From Calothrix sp. NIES-4105 (GTDB taxonomy: Bacteria > Cyanobacteriota > Cyanobacteriia > Cyanobacteriales > Nostocaceae): 64,000 nucleotides of DNA. The notes under the pieces were generated by a model that ran no database searches, was not told the DNA's origin, and was given only the letters and a program-made list of their open reading frames with translations. Within the stretch, counting starts at the first letter, position 1. Each line of letters begins with the position of its first letter. A program made the translations under genes and the position numbers. Below, one piece after another: positions 1-8,908 of this stretch. Location: assembly GCF_002368415.1 (NCBI RefSeq), contig NZ_AP018290.1, positions 4,043,614-4,107,613 of the forward strand, written 5' to 3'.

Positions 1-739
1 CGCAAAATTATGCCAGCACTGGCTACCCGTCATACTGTAATTGCGGTAGATGTTCGGGGAACTGGAGCATCAGATAAGCCAATACATGGCTATGACGCGC
101 GCACCATTGGCTCTGATATTTATCAACTGGTGCAGCAACTTAACGTTGGTAGCATTCATCTCGTTGCTTATGACATTACTGGGCGAGTTGGCTACGCTTA
201 TGCCGCTACCTATCCCAAAGAAGTGCGCTATGCAAGTGTTGATGGAAACGCTACTGCCAGGATTTGGGTTAGAACAAGCAATGGACGTTGCTAAAGGTGG
301 CTCTTATCACTTCGGCTTTCACGCCAATGTAGATATCGCAACATGGTTAGTGCAAGGGAAAGAACGAGAACATCTTAAATATATGATGCAAGGCAGTTTG
401 TATAACAAAGCTGCAATAAACGAAGCTGATATTGAAGAATACGTGCAGTGGTATGCGTCTCCAGGTGGCGTGCGCGGTTGCTTTGAACACTACCGCGCGT
501 TCTTAGGAGATGCTGAACCAAATCGTGGGAGTGCAGTTTCAAAGCTTAAAATGCCTGTTCTAGCTCTTTATGGTGCTGCAAAAGATGATACAAAGATTCT
601 ACCGCAAACCTTGCTAGCTGTTGCTGAGACTGTAATTGGCGAAGGGGTTGAAGGTAGTGGACATTTCATTGCCGAAGAACGTCCTGATTACTTAGCAGCT
701 CGCTTACTAGACTTTTTTACAACCGCGCGGTCGTCTTAA
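1..739 (+). pseudogene. Alpha/beta hydrolase, frameshifted and cut by the window edge
   Basis: The first ~225 bases read in one frame as the core of an alpha/beta hydrolase: VDVRGTGASDKP, then the nucleophile elbow LVAYDITG with Asp, as in epoxide hydrolases and haloalkane dehalogenases. Family similarity then continues in the +1 frame from about 240 (LMETLLPGFGLEQAMD) to the stop at 739, including VEGSGHFIAEERP, which carries the catalytic His. A one-base indel around 215-235 therefore breaks the gene. The 5' end lies outside the window. It could instead be a sequencing error, but a scrap of the same 3' end recurs at 1716-1776, which suggests real decay after duplication. Confidence 0.75.
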
Positions 740-787
740 TAATAGATAAATCTCATACAACTATTCAAAGAATTAGTAAATAGAACG

Positions 788-1219
788 ATGCATGAAATTT
801 TAACTAGCCAAACCAAAGAGAGCAGTCCGATTGTACTTGTCATGGGAAGCACAGGAAAAAATGGCAAGCTTATTTTAGAGGAGTTGCAAAATACAGGACA
901 AGAGCAAGTGCGTGTTCGTGTATCTTCTCATAAACAAGAGCAAGTTGAGAAATTTAAAGCCGAAGGACTTAATGCTGTTTTGCTTAATTTAGACGACCCA
1001 AACACATACGAGGCTGCACTTGTAGGGGTAGAGCGTCTCTTTTTACTCACAGGGTACACCGTGGATATGCTGGCACAAAGCAAGATAATTGTAGATACAG
1101 CCAAGAAAGTAGGCGTGAAGCACATAATCCATCTAGGAGTTTTTGCACCTTCGCATACAACCATACGAGTGCCTGACTCAATAAGGCTTCACCCTGCTCG
1201 TATCCCCTTTCCTGTTTGA
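788..1219 (+). pseudogene. NmrA-like NAD(P)-binding protein, 3' truncated
   Basis: The protein opens with a Rossmann motif of the NmrA/atypical SDR class (VLVMGSTGKNGKLI) and continues to HIIHLGVFAPSHTTI at about residue 126, that is base 1165. Full NmrA-type proteins are usually 280-300 residues. Here the last 17 codons are unrelated and read antisense through the remnant of a vapC gene. It follows the broken hydrolase by 48 bp. A deletion has joined two unrelated genes, so the product is probably a non-functional half protein. What is seen is the truncation; that it was once a redox-sensing or quinone reductase type enzyme is only family knowledge. Confidence 0.7.
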
Positions 1220-1262
1220 GGATAGCAATAATAACTGAACTATCAAAAACAATCGCTGTCAT
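1169..1262 (-). pseudogene. VapC-type PIN toxin stub
   Basis: Reading down from 1262, the first ~31 codons (MTAIVFDSSVIIAILKQERG) match the start of a PIN-domain VapC ribonuclease, with the first acidic residue of the active site in FDSS. The similarity stops at about 1169, where the frame runs into the back of the NmrA gene. VapC proteins are about 130 residues, so most of the catalytic domain is missing. Its start overlaps the stop of the antitoxin gene by four bases, the usual antitoxin-toxin coupling. Confidence 0.65.
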
Positions 1263-1534
1263 TTTGTTTCAAGGCTACGATTCATTTTATCTTCTTCGGC
1301 GGTAGCTTCTTCCTTACGCCATCTCAGAAAATCATCAACGCTATCATCATGTGTCAAATATTGATTCGCCAGCGACCGTGCGTGCGCCAACGCTTGAGAC
1401 TGTGTAATAAGCCTAATATCGCCATTCTCTTCACGAATGGTCACAATATCGCCTTCTGCCATATTCAACTTTTTACGTATCACAGAGGGTATTGTTACTC
1501 TACCGCCTTTTTGTATTTCTGCACGATAGTCCAT
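1259..1534 (-). CDS. AbrB/SpoVT-family antitoxin (VapB type)
   Basis: A swapped-hairpin AbrB DNA-binding domain fills the N-terminus (MDYRAEIQKGGRVTIPSVIR, then LNMAEGDIVTIREENG), followed by an acidic tail that would wrap the toxin. I place the start at 1534 rather than the in-frame ATG at 1570, because TAGGAAAA lies a suitable distance upstream and the family begins at this point. The four-base overlap with the toxin stub shows a former VapBC operon. With the toxin truncated, the antitoxin would be an orphan that could still bind DNA. Confidence 0.75.
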   Translation of the reverse strand: MDYRAEIQKGGRVTIPSVIRKKLNMAEGDIVTIREENGDIRLITQSQALAHARSLANQYLTHDDSVDDFLRWRKEEATAEEDKMNRSLETK

Positions 1535-1570
1535 TTTTTGTTTTCCTACAAATTTACTTAATTTGTACAA

Positions 1571-1902
1571 AATAATTTTAATCCATATTAGTCTATTAGT
1601 CCAAAAATCAAAAAAACAACTTGCGTCATTCTTTAAACATTACCGTGTGTTTTTGGGCAATGCCTCTTCTAGCTCTGTATAGAGCCGAGCCACGTAATAC
1701 AAAAATACTGGCGTTAAACCTTGCTAGCTATCACTGGAATTTCTAACAACCGCGCGCTCGTCTTAATATATAGATATGCCGAAAGATAGTTGATTACTCG
1801 TTCTGAAGAAGGCGTTAATTTACAGTTAGGCAAAACACAACATTATGTCCACACGTAACAGGACATGCTTGCACACACATTGCCTACTACGAACGTAAAT
1901 TA
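1571..1902. repeat. Intergenic stretch holding an echo of the hydrolase 3' end
   Basis: No gene is visible. Bases 1716-1729 (AAACCTTGCTAGCT) repeat 606-619, and about 1747-1776 repeats the last bases and stop region of the hydrolase at about 718-748 (ACAACCGCGCG then TCGTCTTAATA). The two blocks keep their order but the roughly 100 bp between them is missing, so this looks like a duplicated hydrolase end that was mostly deleted. Confidence 0.6.
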
Positions 1903-4170
1903 ATGAGTAAAACTCGCTTTTTAAAATCACTGATTTCTGTTGATTCTACAAAAATAGCAATTTTCAATGGTCTTCGTACTGCTATTGCTGTTGGTATTCC
2001 ATTGATTATAGGAGTAGTTACAGGTCATACTGTAAACGGAATAGCAATAGCCGTTGGCGCCTTACTTGTATCTTTAACTGATGTTGGTGGTGCTTATCAG
2101 ACAAAAGCTGTTGCGATGATAACGGCAACTATTGGAGTTGCAGTCTCAGCATTTGTAGGGACGCTTGTCGGTGGATATATTTGGCTTACAATTCCTTTAA
2201 TGTTCCTTTGGGGTGTTGGTGCTGGCTTTGCTGGTGTATATGGTATTACTGGTAGTGCAATTGGTTTAGTTGTTTGCGTTTCCTTTCTAAGTGCTATTTA
2301 TCTACCTAATAATTTAGCCGTAGCCGTTAGCATGTTTGTACAGAACATTGCTGGAGGAGCATGGGCAACGGTACTGTCACTCTTTTTATGGTTCTTAAAA
2401 CCTTACCAGCCAATTCAAGATGTAATTGCTAATTGTTACAGTTCTTTAACAGCATTAATTACTGCTTTCGACGAGATTATTAAACAAAGCTCTGTAGTCA
2501 GTGAGCAATCTGAACACATTATAGAGTTGGAACAAAAAGCAAGAGATGCTCTGGATGTAGCACGTTCGCAATTGATAGCAGTACGTTTAACACAGCACGG
2601 TGCTAACGTAAGAGGCGAGCATTTGTTAGTACTGTTTGAAATTGCTAACCAGATGCTTGATATGACAATTGTATTAACACAGTTACTAGAATCTGGTAAT
2701 CAAAGTCAAATTGCTTATGTTCCGACATTAATTAAAGATACATTCAATCAAATGTCTGTTGCATGTGGCGCCTTAGTAGTAGCAGTTAAAAATGGTAATG
2801 CTGCTGCTGTTGAGACTGAAACTATAAATAATATTATTGCGACTCTTGAACAGCAACGGTATAAATTGCGATTTATGCTTGCCGAAGCGCATGTTGGTAA
2901 TGTTGCTCAAATAACGGAGAAATTAATTGAGTATATACTTATTGCTGTTGATACAGTTAAATGCCTTTGTGTTGGTTATTGGAAAATTGATGATAGTAAA
3001 ATTGCACCAATTGGTAGAGACGCGATTAATCGCGTCTCCACAATTAATCGCGTCTCCACAATTAATCGCGTCTCCACAATTAATCGCGTCTCCACAATTA
3101 ATCGCATCTCCACATTTTTTGACCCATTGCGGGCAAATTTTACTTTCGAGTCGGTGATATTACGTCATGCGTTGCGCGTGGGTTTAACTACTGCATTTTC
3201 TATAATTATATACAAGCTTTTTCACCTGCCACACGGTTTTTGGATAACGCTTACTGTTGTTGTTATTCTTAAACCTGATTTTGGTAGTACATTACAACGC
3301 GCGTTTCAACGTATGGGTGGCACTATTGTTGGCGCCGCTTTCGCGACTGTTTTAGCAATCACAATTAATAGTAAAATTTTACTATTAGGCTTGATCATTT
3401 TAATGGTATTTGCTGGTATTTCGTTTATAACTGTTAACTACGGTTTTGCTACTCTTTTTATTACTCCACTTGTGGTGCTACTGTTAAACCTTGCAAACCC
3501 GAATGTGGAAGATTGGCAAATTGCTGGTACTCGGATACTTGATACAATTATCGGTGGTGGACTTGCATTAGTTGGAGGTTATTTACTTTTTCCAAGTTGG
3601 GAACGGTTACGTTTCCCTCGACAACTTGCGCGCGCTATAAAGGCTAATCAAGTGTATAATCAGGAAGTGCTAGCTGGTTATTTACAGGGGGAAAACATCC
3701 AAGCGATTTGGGACGCGCGTAGACAAGCAGAACTCGAAAATAGTAATACCGCTGCATCTTTTCAGAAATTACTAAGTGAACCAGCAAAATGTTATAGTTC
3801 TGTTGAATCTTCGATGGTTCTGATTATTTGTTTGGAGCGTTTCTTTGAAATTAATACAGCGCTCTTTACAAAACTTCATGATTTCGATAAACAGTATCAA
3901 CTACCTGACTTAGATAAATTTGCTCTCTCAATCCTCGATGTATTTTCAGACTTAGCAGATGCTATTGAAAATAGGCGCCAACCACACCCGCTTCCCCCTT
4001 TAGATAGAACATTAGATAATATTCATATTAATTTAGAACAACTAGTAAAACGTAATATACCTACATATAACGCAGTGCGAGACTATGCTTTTGTTACTAT
4101 GTTACTAGATAGAATCGTTAATCAAGTTGCGGTTATGCATTCAAAAATTGGCGCTACTAATTCAAACTAA
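1903..4170 (+). CDS. FUSC-family inner membrane protein (aromatic acid exporter-like)
   Basis: The 755-residue protein has the two-half FUSC/YccS layout. A hydrophobic block with several membrane segments covers about residues 20-165, a long soluble helical region about 170-420, and a second membrane block about 430-570 (ALRVGLTTAFSIIIYKLFHLPHGFWITLTVVVILKP is its typical start), followed by a cytoplasmic tail. Relatives such as YccS and AaeB are putative efflux proteins; the substrate here is unknown. An in-frame run of five INRVST hexapeptides lies just before the second membrane block and is not part of the family. The xdhC gene follows 21 bp downstream, suggesting co-transcription. Confidence 0.8.
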   Translation: MSKTRFLKSLISVDSTKIAIFNGLRTAIAVGIPLIIGVVTGHTVNGIAIAVGALLVSLTDVGGAYQTKAVAMITATIGVAVSAFVGTLVGGYIWLTIPLMFLWGVGAGFAGVYGITGSAIGLVVCVSFLSAIYLPNNLAVAVSMFVQNIAGGAWATVLSLFLWFLKPYQPIQDVIANCYSSLTALITAFDEIIKQSSVVSEQSEHIIELEQKARDALDVARSQLIAVRLTQHGANVRGEHLLVLFEIANQMLDMTIVLTQLLESGNQSQIAYVPTLIKDTFNQMSVACGALVVAVKNGNAAAVETETINNIIATLEQQRYKLRFMLAEAHVGNVAQITEKLIEYILIAVDTVKCLCVGYWKIDDSKIAPIGRDAINRVSTINRVSTINRVSTINRVSTINRISTFFDPLRANFTFESVILRHALRVGLTTAFSIIIYKLFHLPHGFWITLTVVVILKPDFGSTLQRAFQRMGGTIVGAAFATVLAITINSKILLLGLIILMVFAGISFITVNYGFATLFITPLVVLLLNLANPNVEDWQIAGTRILDTIIGGGLALVGGYLLFPSWERLRFPRQLARAIKANQVYNQEVLAGYLQGENIQAIWDARRQAELENSNTAASFQKLLSEPAKCYSSVESSMVLIICLERFFEINTALFTKLHDFDKQYQLPDLDKFALSILDVFSDLADAIENRRQPHPLPPLDRTLDNIHINLEQLVKRNIPTYNAVRDYAFVTMLLDRIVNQVAVMHSKIGATNSN
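3025..3114 (+). repeat. Five tandem 18-bp units inside the FUSC gene
   Basis: The unit ATTAATCGCGTCTCCACA occurs five times head to tail, the last with one change, encoding (INRVST)x4-INRIST. The first unit overlaps a perfect 22-bp palindrome at 3017-3038 whose arms begin GAGACGCG. That palindrome is of the same kind as the intergenic one at 39666, so the array probably arose when such an element entered the coding region and its right half expanded in frame. Confidence 0.9.
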
Positions 4171-4191
4171 AAATAAGGGATTTATTATAGC

Positions 4192-5361
4192 ATGAACGAG
4201 TTCCAAGCAATTTTACAAGCATTTGATCAAAGTCAAGAAAATGGTGAAACGGCGTTTCTTGCAACTGTAGTCAAAACTCAAGGTTCAACTTACCGTAGAG
4301 CAGGCGCCAAAATGTTGATGACTTCTACAGGTAAAATGGTGGGAACAATTAGTGGTGGTTGTTTAGAGAATGATGTGTTCGAGCATACTCGACAATCGAT
4401 GTCTGATTCAAATGCTATTGTTGTTACCTACGATAACACGGCGCCAGAAGATATTATTTGGGGTTTTGGTTTAGGTTGCAATGGTGTAGTGCAAGTTCTC
4501 ATTGAATCTTTAGATAAAGATAATACGGTGAATAAGTTAGCCTTTATGCGAGAGTGCTTATATAACAACCATTTCGGTATTGTTGCTACCGTTTTCGATA
4601 TTCAAGGTGAGGTAAATATTAAAACTGGCGCCTGCTTACTTCTTTATCCTAATGGCAGTATTAGCACTGATATTAAAGATATAAATTTCACTCAATCTTT
4701 AATTACAGACGCACACACTGCTCTTATCAATCAAAAATCTACAGTTAATAAATATCATTTACCCAACGGTAATGTAGAAGTATTCATCGAAGTTATTCAA
4801 CCCCCTACTCCCTTAGTGATTTTTGGTGCAGGTCGTGACGCTGTACCCGTAGCAAAGTATGCGAAAACACTTGGTTGGCATGTTACAGTAGTTGACTGCC
4901 GAGCGAGTAATGCTACTTACGAACGCTTCCCAATGGCTGACTCCATAATTCTCGCTCGTCGAGAAACCATAGATCAAGTATCTATAACCGAACGTACAGC
5001 TGCTGTTGTCATGACGCATAATTATCTTGACGACATAGAGATCATGAAAATGTTGCTTTTATCTTCTAACCGTTATGTAGGAGTTTTGGGTGCAAAGCAA
5101 CGTATCGAACGCTTGCTTGCTGACTTGCGTGCGGCAGAAACAGTTTATACTACGGAGATGCTAGAAAAACTACACGCTCCAATTGGTATTGATATCGGAG
5201 CAGAAACTCCAGAAGAAATAGCAATGGCAATTATTGCTGAAGTTCAAGCAGTACTATCAAACCGCAATGCTAGCTTTTTGAAAAACCGTAAGAAGCCAAT
5301 TCACTCCTCAGTTATTGAAGCTTCAGTAGCAGCGCAAGATTTAATACTGCTAGGGGTGTGA
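4192..5361 (+). CDS. XdhC/CoxI-family molybdoenzyme maturation factor
   Basis: This 389-residue protein carries the N-terminal XdhC_CoxI domain (TVVKTQGSTYRRAGAKMLM, GTISGGCLENDV, LGCNGVVQVLIE) and the C-terminal XdhC Rossmann domain (VIFGAGRDAVPVAKYAKTLG, then VVDCRAS). Family members bind molybdenum cofactor and help insert its sulfurated form into xanthine dehydrogenase-type enzymes. No molybdenum hydroxylase gene is in this window, so its client must be elsewhere. It starts 21 bp after the FUSC gene. About 278 bp without a recognisable gene follow. Confidence 0.85.
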   Translation: MNEFQAILQAFDQSQENGETAFLATVVKTQGSTYRRAGAKMLMTSTGKMVGTISGGCLENDVFEHTRQSMSDSNAIVVTYDNTAPEDIIWGFGLGCNGVVQVLIESLDKDNTVNKLAFMRECLYNNHFGIVATVFDIQGEVNIKTGACLLLYPNGSISTDIKDINFTQSLITDAHTALINQKSTVNKYHLPNGNVEVFIEVIQPPTPLVIFGAGRDAVPVAKYAKTLGWHVTVVDCRASNATYERFPMADSIILARRETIDQVSITERTAAVVMTHNYLDDIEIMKMLLLSSNRYVGVLGAKQRIERLLADLRAAETVYTTEMLEKLHAPIGIDIGAETPEEIAMAIIAEVQAVLSNRNASFLKNRKKPIHSSVIEASVAAQDLILLGV

Positions 5362-5639
5362 GTCGCAACGGAACAGAAAACCGAGATAAGCTTTTTTCCC
5401 TCAAATTATGTTGGTATACTCATAATATTGCCGTTTAGCGGGCTTATACTTCCTATTTTCCTCGGCAATTTTATGCTTTTAATACCTATAATGCTTGCCA
5501 CACCTTGATTAGAGTTTACCTGAGTATATTTTTGTGGGAAGGATAATTTGGCAACTTTTGGGTCTGGTCATAGTATTAGTTGTTATACTAAAAAAATAAA
5601 AGCAGTATTTATGCTTTTTTGCTTAGTTGCTTTATTTAG

Positions 5640-6068
5640 ATGAAGATACTAGAAAACCTGTTGCCGGATAAAAACCTTCTCCAACTTGAAAGTTGTAATC
5701 TTGATGAGGAGCAAGGTATAATTACACTACTTGTCTCTTCAAATCAAACATCAGTTGAATTTTCTGTTTGTAATTCTCAAACAAGTAAAATTCATAGCCA
5801 CTACAAGCGTAAGCTAGCTGACTTATCTTGGGCTAGTTACAGTACTTCTATAAAACTGCACGTTTGTAAATTTTTTTGCATCAATTTTAAATGTAAAAGG
5901 CAAATATTTACAGAACGATTAGCTAGTATAGTACAGCCTTGGGCATGTCGAACTATTAGGAGACGCATCACAATTAACAGTCACTATTATTACGAATATT
6001 TCATGCTTTCCACCTGGGACACTATCGCCGAAAAATTCGGTTTCTTGGTTTTAGTACCATTTTTTTAG
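5640..6068 (+). mobile_element. ISL3-family transposase, N-terminal remnant
   Basis: The 142-residue frame begins like an ISL3 transposase: a zinc-finger region (CNSQTSKIHSHYKRKLADLS), then KLHVCKFFCINFKCKRQIFTERL with its cysteines and the following arginine-rich stretch. ISL3 transposases are about 400 residues with a DDE catalytic domain. Here that domain is absent and the reading runs into unrelated codons and stops. I could not find convincing terminal repeats. It is a dead insertion-sequence fragment 77 bp upstream of a Rieske gene, marking past rearrangement at the left edge of the sterol region. Confidence 0.75.
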
Positions 6069-6144
6069 AGTCTTATTGGTTGGTATTTGAATCTGAATTC
6101 TTTGGAATTTTTAACTACACTCAATTAATTTTTGGTAAATAGCG

Positions 6145-7131
6145 ATGTACCGCTTTCCCTTTCCTGCATTTCCTAACGGGTGGTTTCGAGTTGCTTTCAG
6201 TGATGAACTACCACCAAAAGCTATAAAAACGTTACATTATTTTGGCAAAGACCTTGTACTTTTTCGTACAGAAGATGGTAAACCACACGTCTTTGATGCC
6301 CATTGTCCACATTTAGGAGCGCATTTAGGTTTTGGAGGACGAGTTGAAGGTAATAATTTAAGGTGTCCGTTTCATGGTTGGTGTTTTGACTCACATGGAC
6401 AATGCGTTGAAGTTCCCTACGCTACAACTAAAGTTACTCCCAAAACAAAGATGCAGTCTTGGCATACAAGAGAAGTTAATGGAACGATCATGATTTATCA
6501 TCACCTCCAAGGAGAAGCGCCGACATGGGAAATTCCCGAAATGCCAGAATATAGTTCTCCAGACTGGCTGGTTTTAAAACGAACTTGTTGGAAAATGCGA
6601 TCGCACCCCCAAGAACTTGCAGAAAATGGTTTGGATATAGCACATATGCCCTACGTGCATGAACAAGCCATGCTAGAGATAAACTCTCAAGCTGTAGAAA
6701 TTGAGGGTATTAAACTAATTCATAGGATGTATCCGAAGTATCAAATGTATTTTGGTACAAAAAAATTAGGTGCAAAGGTGGACTGCTCCCACGACATTGT
6801 TTATTACGGTTTGGGGCATTTGAGCAACTACGTGCGCGTTCAGAAAAAAATTGATATTGGTTTAGTCATAGTATTTTTTCCGACGCCAATTGATGAGGAA
6901 TATATTGAAGTTCATGGTGTTTTTATCATGAAAAAAGTCTGGACAAAAACGGTTACAAAAATTTTGGCAATTAAAATGATTCAAAATTTTGAACTAACTA
7001 TTAACCAAGATATACCAATTTGGGAAAACAAAATTTATCGACACGAACCAATACTTTGTGGGGGTGATGGGTCAATTAAACAATTTAGACATTGGGCTAG
7101 TCAGTTTTATAGCGTCACACTAGTACCCTAA
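6145..7131 (+). CDS. Rieske oxygenase, Neverland/DAF-36/KshA type (paralogue 1)
   Basis: A 328-residue Rieske non-haem iron oxygenase. The [2Fe-2S] site is CPHLGAHLG...CPFHGW at about residues 53-76; the mononuclear iron site is ENGLDIAHMPYVH near residue 170. The opening FPFPAFPNGWFRVAFSDEL is typical of DAF-36/Neverland sterol 7-desaturases and the KshA group. It is clearly paralogous to 14616-15632, sharing the C-terminal NQDIPIWENKIY. It stands alone between an ISL3 relic and a long gap, 1.8 kb upstream of squalene synthase, so it may be a detached member of the cluster. Likely roles are sterol ring desaturation or C-4 methyl oxidation; the exact step is not readable from sequence. Confidence 0.8.
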   Translation: MYRFPFPAFPNGWFRVAFSDELPPKAIKTLHYFGKDLVLFRTEDGKPHVFDAHCPHLGAHLGFGGRVEGNNLRCPFHGWCFDSHGQCVEVPYATTKVTPKTKMQSWHTREVNGTIMIYHHLQGEAPTWEIPEMPEYSSPDWLVLKRTCWKMRSHPQELAENGLDIAHMPYVHEQAMLEINSQAVEIEGIKLIHRMYPKYQMYFGTKKLGAKVDCSHDIVYYGLGHLSNYVRVQKKIDIGLVIVFFPTPIDEEYIEVHGVFIMKKVWTKTVTKILAIKMIQNFELTINQDIPIWENKIYRHEPILCGGDGSIKQFRHWASQFYSVTLVP

Positions 7132-7735
7132 TTTACTGCTTTAAAGTAGTATAGCGTTTCCTAAGCAACTGAGGTACATCTAATTCCTGATTACCAAAAT
7201 AAGCAGCTTTAAAAACGTACTTTACACTTACTGGGAAACGCTTCAAAATTCTAAAAACCTACAAGATTATCTAATATCTAATTGAATTAATTTTTCGATT
7301 TTGAAAATCATTTTTTTGGAAAAGTTAGTTAAAATTCAATATTAATATCTAAATTGAACAATTAGCAAGTACTACAGTTTACGATTTATTGTATTATGGC
7401 AGGCAATTGCGTTGGTCATGCCATCTTTCGACGTATTCAAAAATTTTTCTACCATCGCAAACAAACGTAATATAGACTTTCGCAATTACTAAGGTATAAT
7501 ATATTTCATCCCTAAGTTAATGTTCGGTTATTAAGCCAAAAACTATTAAGTATTGGTGAGCAATTAAGATGGGCATCGTTCATTTTTTATTGTCTTAATA
7601 TGACTTTTCCTTGTTACACTTCAAGGATTGTTCAGCAAATTGCGTGTGATTATAATGACTGAGAACCAGACTAATGTTAGTCTGGCACAAAGTTCATAGA
7701 TGCCTTTTTTTGTCAATATGTAAGCCCTAGAAGCT
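7132..7735. other. 604-bp gap without a recognisable gene
   Basis: AT-rich sequence with no frame I can support. An inverted pair, AGCGTTTCC at about 7153 and GGAAACGCT at about 7234, flanks ~75 bp directly after the Rieske gene and could be a degenerate repeat or a weak terminator. The last part should hold the promoter of the parB gene, but I see no clear -35/-10 pair. Confidence 0.5.
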
Positions 7736-7798
7736 ATGGAGGATTTGTCAGTGGGTTACGGACAAGCTAGCCAAACATCAGGAGAGAGGACTCAACTC

Positions 7799-8659
7799 AT
7801 GAATGCAGTTGTGTTTACAAAATCGGATGATTTACTTCCAACTAAGGTGCCAATCAAGACTATTGTACTATCTACTATTCAACCTCGACATTATTTTGAC
7901 CCCAAAGCAATGCAATCTTTGATTGAGTCAGTTAAGCGTGATGGTATTCTTCAGCCTCTCATCGTAAGACCAGTAGGAGATAAGTATGAATTAGTGGCTG
8001 GAGAACGAAGATATAAGGCAGCACAAGAATGTGCATTACAGGAAGTGCCTGTCACTATCCGGTTAATGTCGGATGAGCAGGCATTACAGTATGCCTTAGT
8101 TGAAAACCTGCAAAGGGAGGACTTAAATCCAATAGAAGAAACTCAAGGAATTTTGCAACTTTTAGCACTACAATTAGGATGCGATGCAGTAACAGTCCCC
8201 TCCATACTTTACAAAATGGAAAATTCAGCTAAAGGAAAAATTACCCGAAATGCTTTGGGTATTTCCGAAGCGTCAATAATAGAACAAGTGTTTGCTGATT
8301 TGGGGAGGATGAACTGGCAATCATTTATTCGCACCAGACTGCCACTATTGAAGCTACCAGAGGACATTCTTGAGGCACTGCGTGCTGGACAAATTGAGTA
8401 CACAAAAGCTAAGGAGATTGCCAAGCTGAAGTCAAAATCAGACAGAATTGAACTGTTCAAAGTTGCCTGTGAGGAATCTTTGTCCCTTTCGCAAATCCAA
8501 GAAAAAGTAAAAGCATACAAGCTAGAACCACTCTCGACTCTCAAAAGCCGCGTAGATAATACCTACAGATCGATCAAGAAGTTAAAGTTGTGGGACAATC
8601 CCGAAAAGCAGAAGAAACTGGAAACTTTGCTAGCACAGCTAGAAGCTCTGATTCAATAA
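7799..8659 (+). CDS. ParB/Spo0J-family protein, lone
   Basis: The ParB N-terminal CTPase domain is clear: IQPRHYFDPKAMQSLIESVK, then GILQPLIVRP, GERRYKAAQE and LVENLQREDLNPIEE. A helix-turn-helix region follows with SEASIIEQVFADLGR. ParB proteins load on parS DNA and work with ParA in segregation; relatives also act as regulators. No parA is adjacent, as would be expected for a partition operon, so this may be a plasmid relic or a ParB-like regulator. I choose the ATG at 7799 because GGAGAGAGGA ends eight bases before it; the in-frame ATG at 7736 lacks such a site. It lies between the two arms of the sterol region. Confidence 0.8.
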   Translation: MNAVVFTKSDDLLPTKVPIKTIVLSTIQPRHYFDPKAMQSLIESVKRDGILQPLIVRPVGDKYELVAGERRYKAAQECALQEVPVTIRLMSDEQALQYALVENLQREDLNPIEETQGILQLLALQLGCDAVTVPSILYKMENSAKGKITRNALGISEASIIEQVFADLGRMNWQSFIRTRLPLLKLPEDILEALRAGQIEYTKAKEIAKLKSKSDRIELFKVACEESLSLSQIQEKVKAYKLEPLSTLKSRVDNTYRSIKKLKLWDNPEKQKKLETLLAQLEALIQ

Positions 8660-8908
8660 AATGATGAAGGAGGAGTGATTGTAGATGTTATAAATGTAAT
8701 AGCAGAGTCATTACCCGGATTTTTGACAACTGAGAAAAAATTATTGGCTTGGGTCAAATTAAGGGTGATTTAATTGCTGTTAATCAACATACCTCAACTT
8801 TTTTCGATTTAAGAATAATTTAATTAATACACCAGAAAATACATCCTAAATTATCAGAAAATCAAATTAGATATAGTGTAAAAGCAATAGAGATTAGAGA
8901 TTAGAAAC

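Noticed and set aside
3017-3114. Possible CRISPR array
   Set aside because: The 18-bp units are adjacent with no spacers and stay in frame within a transporter gene.
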